Shown here piece after piece: positions 1 through 8,218 of a DNA stretch of 64,000 bases. The translations under genes and the position numbers were made by a program. This DNA is from Haloarcula salina (GTDB taxonomy: Archaea; Halobacteriota; Halobacteria; Halobacteriales; Haloarculaceae), in NCBI RefSeq assembly GCF_010119195.1, contig NZ_WRXL01000003.1:297639-361638 (forward strand), given 5' to 3'. Below the pieces are notes generated by a model that saw only the letters and a list, made by a program, of their open reading frames with translations, made no database searches and was not told the origin of the DNA. Within the stretch, counting starts at the first letter, position 1; each line of letters opens with the position of its first letter.

Positions 1-58
1 TAGCGGACCGCCGCCCGACACAAGATTGATGCCGCGGTGTCGGCAACGCGAGGTACGG

Positions 59-802
59 ATGGGCCCCGACACGTCGACGGACGGCACGCCGACAGAGTCC
101 GAGCAGCGAGGGCCCGAAACTGACGCCGCCCCGTGGGCGGTGTACCTGCGAGACGTCGGCACGAGCGTCGGCGCCGTCGTGCTGGTCGGCCTCTTCCTCT
201 TCGCCGTCAGCGGGGTGTGGCCACCGCTCGTCGCCATCGAGAGCGGGAGCATGGAGCCACACATCGACACCGGTGACATGGTGTTCATCATGGACGAAGA
301 GCGGTTCCCCGGCCCCGACGCCCGCCACGGCGTCGTCACCGCCGAGCGCGGTTCCGGGACCGGGTATCGGACTTTCGAGCGGTCCGGCGACGTCATCGTC
401 TTCGAGCCGAACGGGAACGAGCGGCGGACGCCGGTCATCCACCGCGCGATGTTCTGGGTCGAGGACGGCGAGAACTGGTACGACAGAGCGGACGACGACG
501 CCGTCGGGAGCGCCGACAGCTGTCGGGACCTGCGGAACTGCCCGGCCCCGCACAGCGGCTTCGTCACCAAGGGAGATCACAACGGGGCGTACGACCAGGT
601 GACGGGGACCAGCACCGTCGTCCGCCCGACGTGGGTCGTCGGGACCGGCGTCGTCAGGATTCCCCGCCTCGGCTTCGTTCGGCTGTGGCCGACCGCCGGC
701 GACGAGCTGTCGGCGGCCGTCGCCGCCGACGCTCCGGACATCGGAGCGGCGAGCGGACGCGAGCCGACGGGCGGAAGTTCCAACGTGACAACAGAAGGTT
801 GA
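59..802 (+). CDS. Signal peptidase I, archaeal type (S26B), first of a tandem pair
   Basis: Membrane-bound peptidase that removes N-terminal signal peptides from exported proteins on the outer face of the membrane. The 247-residue product has an acidic N-terminus, one membrane segment at about residues 36-52, then the serine motif IESGSMEPH with catalytic Ser64. VIHRA with His128 replaces the bacterial lysine, as known for archaeal/ER-type enzymes, and a KGDHN motif lies at 171-175 with Asp173. A start at 26 is possible, but ATG 59 is preceded by a GAGGT-like ribosome site and gives a normal length. A close paralogue follows 29 bp downstream, so this is a local duplication. The cysteine-bearing insert at about 155-161 is shared by both. 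The family call is secure; the substrates are unknown. Confidence 0.9.
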   Translation: MGPDTSTDGTPTESEQRGPETDAAPWAVYLRDVGTSVGAVVLVGLFLFAVSGVWPPLVAIESGSMEPHIDTGDMVFIMDEERFPGPDARHGVVTAERGSGTGYRTFERSGDVIVFEPNGNERRTPVIHRAMFWVEDGENWYDRADDDAVGSADSCRDLRNCPAPHSGFVTKGDHNGAYDQVTGTSTVVRPTWVVGTGVVRIPRLGFVRLWPTAGDELSAAVAADAPDIGAASGREPTGGSSNVTTEG

Positions 803-831
803 TTGGCGGCCTCCGAGTACTCGCGATAGGA

Positions 832-1521
832 ATGGCCGGTCGAGACCGTCGGTCGTCGGACGAGGACGACGAGCCGGGTGGGATCGTGTACGTGACCGAC
901 GTCGTCAGCAGCGCCGGCTCGGTGCTGCTCGTGGGAATCCTGCTGTTCGCCGTCAGCGGGGTGTGGCCCCCGCTCGTCGCCATCGAGAGCCCGAGCATGG
1001 ACCCGCACATCAAGGAGGGGGACCTCGTGTTCGTGATGGAGGAAGCGCGCTTCTCCGGGCCCGGTGCCCACCACGGCGTCGTCACGGCCGCGAGCGACGG
1101 CGGGTACACGAAGTTCCAGCGCACCGGCGACGTGATCGTGTACAAGCCCGACGGGAACGGCGACCAGACGCCGATCATCCATCGGGCGATGCTCTGGGTC
1201 GAGGACGGCGAGAACTGGTACGACCGCGCCGATCCGGCGTACATCGGGGGCGCGGACAACTGCGAGCAACTGACCTCCTGTCCGGCGGAGTACTCCGGGT
1301 TCATCACCAAGGGCGACAACAACGGGGCCTACGACCAGGTCGGATCGAACCCCATCAGCGACCCGGTCAAGCCCGATTGGGTCATAGGCACCGCGGAGCT
1401 ACGGGTCCCACTGCTGGGGCAGATTCGACTCCAGTGGAGCGAGGCCAGGGCGACGACGCGGCCGGAGATCGGTAGAAACCAGACGAACGCCACCGGAGCG
1501 AACGTGACGGCCCCGGCGTGA
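832..1521 (+). CDS. Signal peptidase I, archaeal type (S26B), second of a tandem pair
   Basis: The 229-residue paralogue of the preceding gene shares the stretch LLFAVSGVWPPLVAIES almost unchanged. Catalytic Ser55 lies in IESPSMDPH, His117 in PIIHRAM, and Asp162 in KGDNNGAYDQ. One N-terminal membrane anchor lies at about residues 25-43. The reading frame is open further upstream, but ATG 832 follows an ATAGGA stretch, avoids overlap with the first gene and begins a typical short acidic N-terminus. The two copies differ mostly at both ends. They may be redundant or split between substrate classes; the sequence does not tell which. Confidence 0.9.
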   Translation: MAGRDRRSSDEDDEPGGIVYVTDVVSSAGSVLLVGILLFAVSGVWPPLVAIESPSMDPHIKEGDLVFVMEEARFSGPGAHHGVVTAASDGGYTKFQRTGDVIVYKPDGNGDQTPIIHRAMLWVEDGENWYDRADPAYIGGADNCEQLTSCPAEYSGFITKGDNNGAYDQVGSNPISDPVKPDWVIGTAELRVPLLGQIRLQWSEARATTRPEIGRNQTNATGANVTAPA

Positions 1522-1548
1522 CGACCGGCCACGCGAGCCCGGACGGAC

Positions 1549-3108
1549 TCAGTTGTCGAAGCGGGCCTGCACGAACGGCTGGACGTCCTCGATGTCCCCG
1601 AGCCGCGAGTCAGAGAGGAGTACGGCCTCCGTCTCCTCCGTGGGCACGGACAGCGAGATTTCCTTCGTCCGGCCGTAGCGCCCCTTCGAGACGACGACGG
1701 CGTTGACGATGCCGAGCATGTCCAGTTCGGAGATGAGGTCGGTGACGCGGCGCTGTGTCAGGATGTCGGCGTCGATCTCCTCACAGAGGTTCTTGTAGAT
1801 GTTGAACACCTCGCCGGTGTTGATGTTGCGGACGCCGTTTTTCTCCAGGAGGATGATCGCGAACAGGACGATCTTCGACTGGGTGGGGAGGGTGCGTACG
1901 ACCTCCACGACGCGGTCGAGTTCGATCTTCTCCTGGGCCTGCCTGACGTGGTCTTCGAGGACGTTGTCCGTCTGGTCGCGCTCGGCCAGCTCCCCCGCGG
2001 TCCGGAGGAGGTCGAGCGCGCGACGGGCGTCGCCGTGTTCCTGGGCGGCGAAGGCCGCACACAGCGGAATCACGTCCTCGGTGAGCGCGTCGTCTTTGAA
2101 CGCCACGTCCGAGCGCGCCTGGAGGATGTCCCGGAGCTGATTCGCGTCGTAGGGCGGGAAGACGATCTCCTCCTCGCCGAGGCTCGACTTGACCCGCGGG
2201 TCGAGGAAGTCGGTGAACTTCAGGTCGTTCGAGATGCCCATGATCGACACGCGGGAGTTCTCCAGTTCGGAGTTCATCCGCGAGAGGTTGTACAGCGTGT
2301 CGTCGCCGCTCTTCTCGACGAGCTTGTCGATCTCGTCGAGCATGATGACGACCACGCGCTCGTGGTAGTCGACGGCGTCGAAAAACGAGCTGTAGACGCG
2401 GTCGGTCGGCCACCCGGTCATGGGGACCTCCTCGAACTCCGCCTTGTCGGCCTCAAGAGACTCGATCTCCGCGTCGAGCGCATCCAGCGAGCCGTACGTG
2501 GTCTCGTCGAGGGCGTCCGCGTCTTCGCGTGCGCGCGACCGGAGGTCGTCGAGGTCGTCGATGCGGTCGTCGATGAGCGCCGCGTTCTTGTCGATGAACT
2601 TGTTTGCGAGCTGGGCCAGCACGCGGTACTGGGTGTCCGTCACCTCGCAGTTGATGTACTCGACCTCGCAGGGGACCTCGTACTTCTGTGAAGTGGTCTC
2701 CAGTTCCTCGCTGACGAACTTCGCGCTCGCCGTCTTACCGGTCCCGGTCTTCCCGTAGATGAGGATGTTCGACGGCGTGTCACCGCGCAACGCGGTGACG
2801 AGAATCGTCGCCATGTTGTTGATCTGCTCCTCGCGGTGGGGCAGTTTGTGCGGCGTATACGACGGGCGGAGCACCTCCTTGTTCTCGAAGATCGGCTCGC
2901 CTTCGAGGAGGTCGTCGAAGAGCCCGCGCGAAGCCTCGTCCGAGGAGTCGTCGTTTCCGGTGTCGAGGCTGTCGAGGATCACGTCGTCGAGGTCGGACGA
3001 CCCCGACGGCGGACTGTCGTCTCGAGGTCGGTCCCCGTCGACGGCGTTCGACGTGTCGTCCGTCGACGAGTCGGGCGTCGGATCCGTATCGTCGCTTGCG
3101 TCGGTCAT
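1549..3108 (-). CDS. cdc6: Orc1/Cdc6-type replication initiator
   Basis: AAA+ origin-binding protein that recognises ORB repeats and recruits the MCM helicase. The 519-residue product has an acidic disordered N-terminus (1-65), Walker A GKTGTGKT at 119-126, Walker B VVIMLDEID near 253-261, a sensor-1 ISND, a sensor-2 region HGDARRALDLL, and a C-terminal winged-helix domain. A charged insert at about 171-230 lies between Walker A and B. The gene points away from the AT-rich, ORB-bearing intergenic region at 3109-4168, the arrangement known for the main haloarchaeal chromosomal origin. An ORB-like site sits only 13 bp upstream of the start codon, so autoregulation by ORB binding is plausible but inferred. 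Confidence 0.95.
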   Translation of the reverse strand: MTDASDDTDPTPDSSTDDTSNAVDGDRPRDDSPPSGSSDLDDVILDSLDTGNDDSSDEASRGLFDDLLEGEPIFENKEVLRPSYTPHKLPHREEQINNMATILVTALRGDTPSNILIYGKTGTGKTASAKFVSEELETTSQKYEVPCEVEYINCEVTDTQYRVLAQLANKFIDKNAALIDDRIDDLDDLRSRAREDADALDETTYGSLDALDAEIESLEADKAEFEEVPMTGWPTDRVYSSFFDAVDYHERVVVIMLDEIDKLVEKSGDDTLYNLSRMNSELENSRVSIMGISNDLKFTDFLDPRVKSSLGEEEIVFPPYDANQLRDILQARSDVAFKDDALTEDVIPLCAAFAAQEHGDARRALDLLRTAGELAERDQTDNVLEDHVRQAQEKIELDRVVEVVRTLPTQSKIVLFAIILLEKNGVRNINTGEVFNIYKNLCEEIDADILTQRRVTDLISELDMLGIVNAVVVSKGRYGRTKEISLSVPTEETEAVLLSDSRLGDIEDVQPFVQARFDN

Positions 3109-3120
3109 AATCGAGAGGGT

Positions 3121-3140
3121 ACCCCTTCGTTTCGAGTGGA
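3121..3140 (-). promoter_or_regulatory. ORB-like element adjacent to cdc6
   Basis: The minus strand reads TCCACTCGAAACGAAGGGGT, matching the TCCACNNGAAACGAGGGG core of the two origin ORBs except for one base. It lies 13-32 bp before the cdc6 start, where initiator binding could repress its own transcription (inference). Confidence 0.65.
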
Positions 3141-3622
3141 GAGCGCATCGGAGATTGCGATAGAGAGGGCGAAGAGGCCGTCAACGCTGTCGTTAGCAGG
3201 AATCGCCGCTCTCCGGCGTCCAGTTGAACCACATGAACCGTTCCGTGATTAGATATTAAGTATTTCGGTCCAACAACTGCGATGCCGACGTGCGCCCCGT
3301 TACCGGTGGATTCAGCTGTATAGTTTCTCTTCGAGATGCTGTTTTTTATCTGAAATATATAGACGGGCTGGGAAGGGTACGGTCGTTGTTTCCGGCCTCA
3401 TCGAATCGCAGGAAGAAGTGATCGTGGACGATGTGGTTTCGGATGCTAGTCGGTGAGATTCGACTGGCCGAGGTGCGTTGATCGGCCGTCGACGGGAAAT
3501 GGTGGGGAGGTCGGCGTGCCGAGGTGGACGTTTCGCCTCGAACGTGTTGGCCGCGGCGTGAGGCAGGCTGCACTCAGATTACTCGGGGGATTAGACCAGT
3601 AAACGGGACGTTATCGGGTCGA

Positions 3623-3651
3623 CCCCCCCACCCCCTCGTTTCGGGTGGAAC
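3623..3651 (-). promoter_or_regulatory. ORB1, origin recognition box
   Basis: On the minus strand this starts GTTCCACCCGAAACGAGGGG and continues into a G-string. It is nearly identical to the plus-strand element at 3898-3926. The G-string-bearing ORB is the known Orc1/Cdc6 binding element of haloarchaeal origins. Confidence 0.85.
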
Positions 3652-3699
3652 GGCTAAGAGGAGTGGGGGGAGGGGGTGGCAACGAGACTATTCTAGCTG

Positions 3700-3790
3700 G
3701 AAGAGGAAAGATTTAATATACAATATATTAAACCAAATCCGCACTAGAAAGAGAGAAGATATAAAGAGTGTATCTAGGGCCTGTTTCTAG
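3700..3790. other. AT-rich putative duplex-unwinding element
   Basis: This tract stands out from the GC-rich surroundings, with runs such as ATTTAATATACAATATATTA and AAGATATAAAGAG. It sits between two inward-facing ORBs, the position expected for the unwinding element. The boundaries are approximate. Confidence 0.7.
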
Positions 3791-3897
3791 TGGAAGACCC
3801 CTCCTAGCTTAGAAATCCGACCGTTGCCTTCGCGCAAGAATACGCCTCACTTCCGTCGTAATCCGCCTCGGTCCGCCCTCCCCCCGGAGGGGATTCC

Positions 3898-3926
3898 GGT
3901 TCCACCTGAAACGAGGGGGTGGGGGG
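3898..3926 (+). promoter_or_regulatory. ORB2, origin recognition box
   Basis: The plus strand reads GGTTCCACCTGAAACGAGGG followed by GG, T and a run of six G. It is the inverted partner of ORB1 across the AT-rich tract. Confidence 0.85.
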
Positions 3927-4035
3927 CATTCTCCCTCCCCACCGAATCCGAGCCGCCCTTGCTCGGCGGACCGATATCCGTCCGGATTCGCACCTCTGTC
4001 TCTCACCTCAGACGAGGACCCCGACGTTCTGTGTC

Positions 4036-4047
4036 GTTCCACCCGAA
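4036..4047 (+). promoter_or_regulatory. ORB half-site without G-string
   Basis: GTTCCACCCGAA repeats the first 12 bases of ORB1 exactly but then diverges. It lies in the oapA-proximal part of the origin. It could be a weak initiator site or decayed copy. Confidence 0.5.
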
Positions 4048-4168
4048 CCGATCCCTCCGGACACTCGTCAGCGAACATATGTTTGTCTGACGTAGGCTTA
4101 AGTAAATTCGCCTATCTTTTACGGGCAGAGCCGCCATACCGGACACCTCCGGGCGGCGGGAGGATAGG

Positions 4169-4810
4169 ATGGGACTGCTTACAAACCTAAAAGATAGCAT
4201 TTCACGTGCAGCATCGACGCTGTTCTCCGAGGAAGATCCGAAGCGGATCGGCATCTACGGCCCGCCGAACGCCGGCAAGACGACCCTCGCGAACCGGATC
4301 GCCCGGGACTGGACCGGCGACGCCGTCGGACCGGAGAGCCACGTGCCCCACGAGACGCGCCGCGCGCGTCGAAAGGAGAACGTCGAAATCGAACGCGACG
4401 GGAAGAAAGTCACAATCGACATCGTCGACACGCCCGGCGTGACGACGAAGGTCGACTACACCGAGTTCCTGGAACACGACATGGAGAAAGACGACGCCGT
4501 CCGTCGCTCCCGCGAGGCCACGGAGGGCGTCGCCGAGGCGATGCACTGGCTCCGCGAGGACGTCGACGGCGTCATCTACGTCTTAGACTCCGCGACCGAC
4601 CCGTTCACGCAGGTCAACACGATGCTCATCGGCATCATCGAGAGCCAGGACCTCCCGGTGTTGATCCTCGCGAACAAGATCGACTTGGAGGAGTCGTCGG
4701 TCCAGCGCATCCGAAACGCCTACCCGCAACACGAGACCATCCCGCTGTCCGCGCTGGAAGGGGACAACATGGACGAGGTATACGACAAGATCGCGGAGTA
4801 CTTCGGGTGA
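4169..4810 (+). CDS. oapA: Origin-associated Era-like GTPase OapA
   Basis: A 213-residue small GTPase with P-loop GPPNAGKTT at 31-39, G3 motif DTPG at 87-90 and G4 motif NKID at 169-172. The C-terminal effector region is short and lacks the KH RNA-binding domain of true Era. The start has GGAGG about 8 bp upstream, and a TTAAGTAAAT promoter-like stretch lies near 4094-4105. It heads a three-gene unit (gaps of 5 bp and then an overlap) next to the origin. The oap name comes from the known conserved linkage to haloarchaeal oriC1. The biochemical role is not established from sequence. Confidence 0.88.
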   Translation: MGLLTNLKDSISRAASTLFSEEDPKRIGIYGPPNAGKTTLANRIARDWTGDAVGPESHVPHETRRARRKENVEIERDGKKVTIDIVDTPGVTTKVDYTEFLEHDMEKDDAVRRSREATEGVAEAMHWLREDVDGVIYVLDSATDPFTQVNTMLIGIIESQDLPVLILANKIDLEESSVQRIRNAYPQHETIPLSALEGDNMDEVYDKIAEYFG

Positions 4811-4815
4811 TCTAG

Positions 4816-5199
4816 ATGGCAGAAGTCAAAGACCCAGACGACGGCGTCCAGATCGACCTCATCAGCGGCGAGCGGATGGACGGTCTCGCCTCGATGGAGA
4901 AGATACGGATGATCCTCGACGGCGTCCGTGACGGGAACATCGTCATCCTCGAAGAAGGGCTCTCGCCCGACGAGGAGTCCCGGCTCATCGAAGTGACAAT
5001 GACCGAGATCAGTCCCGACGAGTTCAACGGCATCGAGATCGAGACCTATCCCAAGTCCCAGACCGCCGATGCAAGCATCCTCGACCGCCTGATGGGCAAG
5101 CAGTCGACCCAGAAGCTGACCGTCATCGGACCGGCGAACCAGATCGAGACGCTCCACAAGGACGAAACGCTCATCAGCGCCCTCGTCTCCCGGAAATAA
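4816..5199 (+). CDS. oapB: OapB family protein (DUF2073)
   Basis: A 127-residue acidic soluble protein, recognised by its place between the Era-like GTPase and the zinc-ribbon OapC and by its DUF2073-like sequence (DLISGERMDGL near the start, then MEKIRMILDGVRDGNIVILEEGL). It has no catalytic motif or membrane segment. Its start is 5 bp after oapA and its stop overlaps the oapC start by one base (TAATG), so the three genes are very likely co-translated. The molecular function is unknown; a replication or RNA-related role is only suggested by linkage. Confidence 0.85.
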   Translation: MAEVKDPDDGVQIDLISGERMDGLASMEKIRMILDGVRDGNIVILEEGLSPDEESRLIEVTMTEISPDEFNGIEIETYPKSQTADASILDRLMGKQSTQKLTVIGPANQIETLHKDETLISALVSRK

Positions 5200-5846
5200 T
5201 GCCCCACCAGTGCACGAACTGCGGCCGTGGCTTCGACGACGGCTCGAAGGAGATGCTCTCGGGCTGTCCCGACTGCGGCGGGAACAAGTTCCAGTTTCAG
5301 CCCGAGGGCGTCGACGCCACCGAGACGCCGGACGCGGAGCCACCGGAACCACCGGGTCCCGACAGCTCGGTCGCTCGGACCGTCGGAAAGACCGCCGCCT
5401 CGGTTCGCGACTTCGTCAGCGGGTCGTCCTCGACGGACGCGCCCGACTCGCGGTCCAGCGGCGCGCCCGCCGGTGAGCGGCCCCAATCCGAGCCCGAGCG
5501 CCCGTCTTCGACCACCGAGGACGCCGCGCAGGCGAGCGCGCGCGGCGACGTGGTCGAACCCGACGAACTCCCCTCGGCCGCGCCCGAACCGTCGGACGAC
5601 GAGCACCAGTTCCGCCCCGTCGGCGCGGACCCGGACCCGCCGGAGGAGCCCGAGCGCGACGACCGCCCGGACCTCCAGGAACTTCGCGAGGAACTCAACG
5701 ACCAGTTCGAGTCGATCAAGGTGCTCGAACCCGGGCAGTACGAACTGAACCTGATGGAACTGTACGACCGCGAGGAGTACATCATCGCGCTCCAGGAGGA
5801 CGGCCGGTACTCCATCCAGGTCCCCGACCCCATCCAGTCCGAGTGA
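5199..5846 (+). CDS. oapC: OapC family zinc-ribbon protein
   Basis: A 215-residue protein with an N-terminal zinc ribbon made of CTNC and CPDC, a long disordered Pro/Glu/Asp-rich middle (about residues 35-150) and a conserved C-terminal domain that contains LRELNDQF-like helix and FESIKVLEPGQYELNLMELYDREEYIIALQEDG. The last part is typical of this origin-linked family. It is the third gene of the oap unit. The zinc ribbon suggests nucleic-acid or protein contact (inference). Confidence 0.85.
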   Translation: MPHQCTNCGRGFDDGSKEMLSGCPDCGGNKFQFQPEGVDATETPDAEPPEPPGPDSSVARTVGKTAASVRDFVSGSSSTDAPDSRSSGAPAGERPQSEPERPSSTTEDAAQASARGDVVEPDELPSAAPEPSDDEHQFRPVGADPDPPEEPERDDRPDLQELREELNDQFESIKVLEPGQYELNLMELYDREEYIIALQEDGRYSIQVPDPIQSE

Positions 5847-5956
5847 GGACGGGTCCGCCTCCCGCCGTTTCGCGTGCACTCGATACGGTACCAGACTTCC
5901 CTGAACACGTCGTAGACTGCCCAGCGACCGCTTTCCGCCTACCACCGGCACAACCA

Positions 5957-5965
5957 TTATATAAT
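5957..5965 (+). promoter_or_regulatory. TATA-like promoter element
   Basis: TTATATAAT in GC-rich sequence is centred about 30 bp before ATG 5991, as expected for a leaderless archaeal transcript. Confidence 0.6.
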
Positions 5966-5990
5966 ATGCCAGAGATGCTTCCGATAACGC

Positions 5991-6122
5991 ATGGGCCACC
6001 GAGAACTCTCGGCATCGGACTCACACCTCGAAGAGTGGGCGTCGCTCCTCGGGACCGACATCGACACCGGGTGTGACGGTTCCGACGCGGACTTGCTCGA
6101 CGAGCAGGACGAGCGCGCCTGA
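5991..6122 (+). CDS. Small acidic hypothetical protein, leaderless
   Basis: A 43-codon frame encoding MGHRELSASDSHLEEWASLL and an acidic, single-cysteine tail ending DEQDERA. It has no recognisable family. Support comes from a strong TATA box at 5957-5965 placed correctly for transcription to begin at or just before the ATG, from the acidic haloarchaeal composition and from the lack of any other gene in 5847-6280. It could instead be a non-coding transcript. Confidence 0.45.
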   Translation: MGHRELSASDSHLEEWASLLGTDIDTGCDGSDADLLDEQDERA

Positions 6123-6280
6123 GCGCGACGGATGCGCCCGGCCTCGCCAGTGGGCGATACGGAGCCTGCCGTCGCGAACGTAGCGTGCGAGACGACGGGT
6201 TCGGTCGTTACCATCCCGTCGCGTTCGAACGTGGTTCGCGCGCGCCGCCTTGGAAAAAGGACCGAACGGGCGTCGTCCGG

Positions 6281-7195
6281 TTACGCGATCTTGTCGTACT
6301 GCTCGGAGAGCTTCTCGGCCGCCTCGCTCATCAGTTCCTGCTCGTAGTCGTCGAGGTCCCACTCGACGATCTCCTCGACGCCGTCGCTGCCGAGTCGGAC
6401 CGGGACGCCGAAGGCGGTGTCCTCGTGGCCGAACTCGCCCTGGAGTTTGACCGACGCCGGCAGCACCTCGCCGGTGTCGCGGACGATGGCCTCGACCATG
6501 TGGGCGACGCCGCGGGCGGGACCCCACTCGGTCGCGCCCTTGCGCTCGATGACGTCCATGGCGGACTCCTGGAGGTCGCCCAGCAGCTGTTCCTTCTCGT
6601 CGTCGCTGAACTCGGGGTCGGTCCCGTCGACGCGGACCTTCGAGAACACGGGGACCTGCGCGTCGCCGTGCTCGCCGAGGATGGTCCCCTCGACGTTCTG
6701 GACCGGGGAGTCGAACTCCTCGCTCAGCACGTAGCGGAAGCGCGCCGAGTCGAGGCGGCCGCCGAAGCCGATGACCTGCTCGCGCGAGCGGTCGCCGGCC
6801 TCGTAGAGGTGGCGGTTGAGCAGGTCGACGGGGTTCGAAGTGGTCAGCGAGATGTAGTCGTCGTTGTGCTCGTCCAGCGAGGACTGGATGTCCTCCATGA
6901 TGGGCGCGTTGTCGCCGGCGAGGTCGATTCGCGTCTGTCCGGGCTGGCGCGGGATGCCGGCCGTGATGACGACCACGTCGGAGCCGGCGGTGTCCTCGTA
7001 GCCGCCCTGCCGGACCGTCGTGTTGGAGTCGTAGGCGATCCCGTGGTTCGTGTCCGCGGCCTGTCCCACCGTGTCGTCTTCCTTGTCCGGGATGTCGACG
7101 AAGACGACTTCGTCGGCGATGTCTCGGAGTGCGATGTTGTACCCTGCGGCAGCGCCGACCGTTCCGGCCGCGCCGACTACGCTTACCTTTGTCAT
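6281..7195 (-). CDS. mdh: Malate dehydrogenase
   Basis: Interconverts malate and oxaloacetate with NAD(P) in the citric acid cycle. The 304-residue protein belongs to the LDH-like halophilic MalDH group. It has dinucleotide motif GAAGTVG at 8-14, substrate loop [14 protein letters not shown] with the malate-selective arginines, and catalytic histidine in GEHGDAQVP. The sequence closely resembles, from memory, the well-studied Haloarcula marismortui enzyme, which also points to the family of this organism. A TTAAAC element about 30 bp before the start (7222-7229) suggests a leaderless promoter. It is transcribed alone. Confidence 0.96.
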   Translation of the reverse strand: MTKVSVVGAAGTVGAAAGYNIALRDIADEVVFVDIPDKEDDTVGQAADTNHGIAYDSNTTVRQGGYEDTAGSDVVVITAGIPRQPGQTRIDLAGDNAPIMEDIQSSLDEHNDDYISLTTSNPVDLLNRHLYEAGDRSREQVIGFGGRLDSARFRYVLSEEFDSPVQNVEGTILGEHGDAQVPVFSKVRVDGTDPEFSDDEKEQLLGDLQESAMDVIERKGATEWGPARGVAHMVEAIVRDTGEVLPASVKLQGEFGHEDTAFGVPVRLGSDGVEEIVEWDLDDYEQELMSEAAEKLSEQYDKIA

Positions 7196-7337
7196 ACCAT
7201 TCGAAAGCCCACTCGCACGGACGTTAAACGTGTCGAAACCCCTGTTCCACGGCGAGGAACGTGGCCGACGCGCTCGCCCCTTACTCGCCCGTCCCGTACC
7301 CGAAAACGGTTTTCAGCCCCGCGGCGTTGTGACGGGT

Positions 7338-8216
7338 ATGAGCGACTTCGACAAGGAAGCCGAACGAGAGAAACTCCGCGAGAAGTTCGAGAAGGAAGAC
7401 GAGAAGCGCCAGACGACCGAGCAGATGAGCGAGCTCCTGTTGAAGGGCGCGACGATGACCAACGCCCACTGCAGCGACTGCGGCGACCCCATCTTCCGCT
7501 ACGACGGCCAGGAGTTCTGCCCGACCTGCCAGAAGCCCGTCGCGCGCGAGGACGCGGCGAGCGGTGCGGACGAAGCCGACGGAACAGCCGACGCCGACGG
7601 GGCCGAGCGCGACCAGCGCGACGGCGCAGACGACGGCGACCACATCGAGGTCGCCGACCCGAGCGACGAGGCCCGCGTCCAGTTCGGCGGCGACGCCGAC
7701 GGCGAGGACCAGACGACCGACGCCTCTGGTACGACCGGCGAGTCCGAGACCGCCGACGCGGCGACCGATTCGACGCCGCCCTCGGACGCGGCTCCCGAGG
7801 CTGAACGGCCCGCGCGCTCCGCCTCCGATGCCGGATCGGCCCCAGACGCATCCGAAACGGGACCGGTGACCGACGGGACTGCCGCTCCACCCGAACCGGA
7901 GGGGGGTCGGGGGGTTCGCTCCGGAGCCGCTGACGCCGCTGAATCGGGGGCGGAGCGCACCACTGGCGCGGACACCGGCCCGGACGGCCGACCCGAAACG
8001 GGCGGCGGAAACCCCCCCGTTTCCCCTCGACAGCACTGGTCGCGCGCCGGCAGCGACGACGCGGGGGCCGAACTCGACGCGGCGGCGACGCTGCTGGCAC
8101 AAACGGTCCACCGGTTCGCCGAGCGCGCCGCGGCGACGGACAATCCGCGAGAGGCCCGCGAACACCTCCAGGCGGCGCGAGAAGCGGCCGAGGCGCTCGA
8201 CGCGGCGACGTTCTGA
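7338..8216 (+). CDS. p27/Sjogren's-autoantigen-like zinc-ribbon protein
   Basis: A 292-residue protein. A highly charged N-terminal helix (1-38) is followed by a zinc ribbon with Cys45, Cys48, Cys61 and Cys64 (HCSDCG and FCPTCQ). This is the arrangement of the Sjogren syndrome/scleroderma autoantigen 1 family found in archaea and eukaryotes. A long low-complexity acidic linker (about 75-230) and a helical C-terminal domain follow. ATG 7338 is chosen because it starts exactly at the family's charged helix. The linker DNA contains an ORB-like string (7884-7914). The cellular role is unknown. It converges with hef, leaving only 2 bp between stops. Confidence 0.85.
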   Translation: MSDFDKEAEREKLREKFEKEDEKRQTTEQMSELLLKGATMTNAHCSDCGDPIFRYDGQEFCPTCQKPVAREDAASGADEADGTADADGAERDQRDGADDGDHIEVADPSDEARVQFGGDADGEDQTTDASGTTGESETADAATDSTPPSDAAPEAERPARSASDAGSAPDASETGPVTDGTAAPPEPEGGRGVRSGAADAAESGAERTTGADTGPDGRPETGGGNPPVSPRQHWSRAGSDDAGAELDAAATLLAQTVHRFAERAAATDNPREAREHLQAAREAAEALDAATF

Positions 8217-8218
8217 GA

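Larger units (their letters stand above)
3109..4168. other. Putative replication origin (oriC1 type)
   Basis: This is a 1.06-kb gene-free interval between cdc6 and oapA. It holds two long ORB elements in opposite orientation (3623-3651 minus, 3898-3926 plus) around an AT-rich tract at about 3700-3790, plus an ORB next to cdc6 (3121-3140) and an ORB half-site (4036-4047). No convincing coding sequence was seen in it. The oapABC genes on the far side match the established organisation of haloarchaeal oriC1. The assignment is strong from context; function was not tested. Confidence 0.85.
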
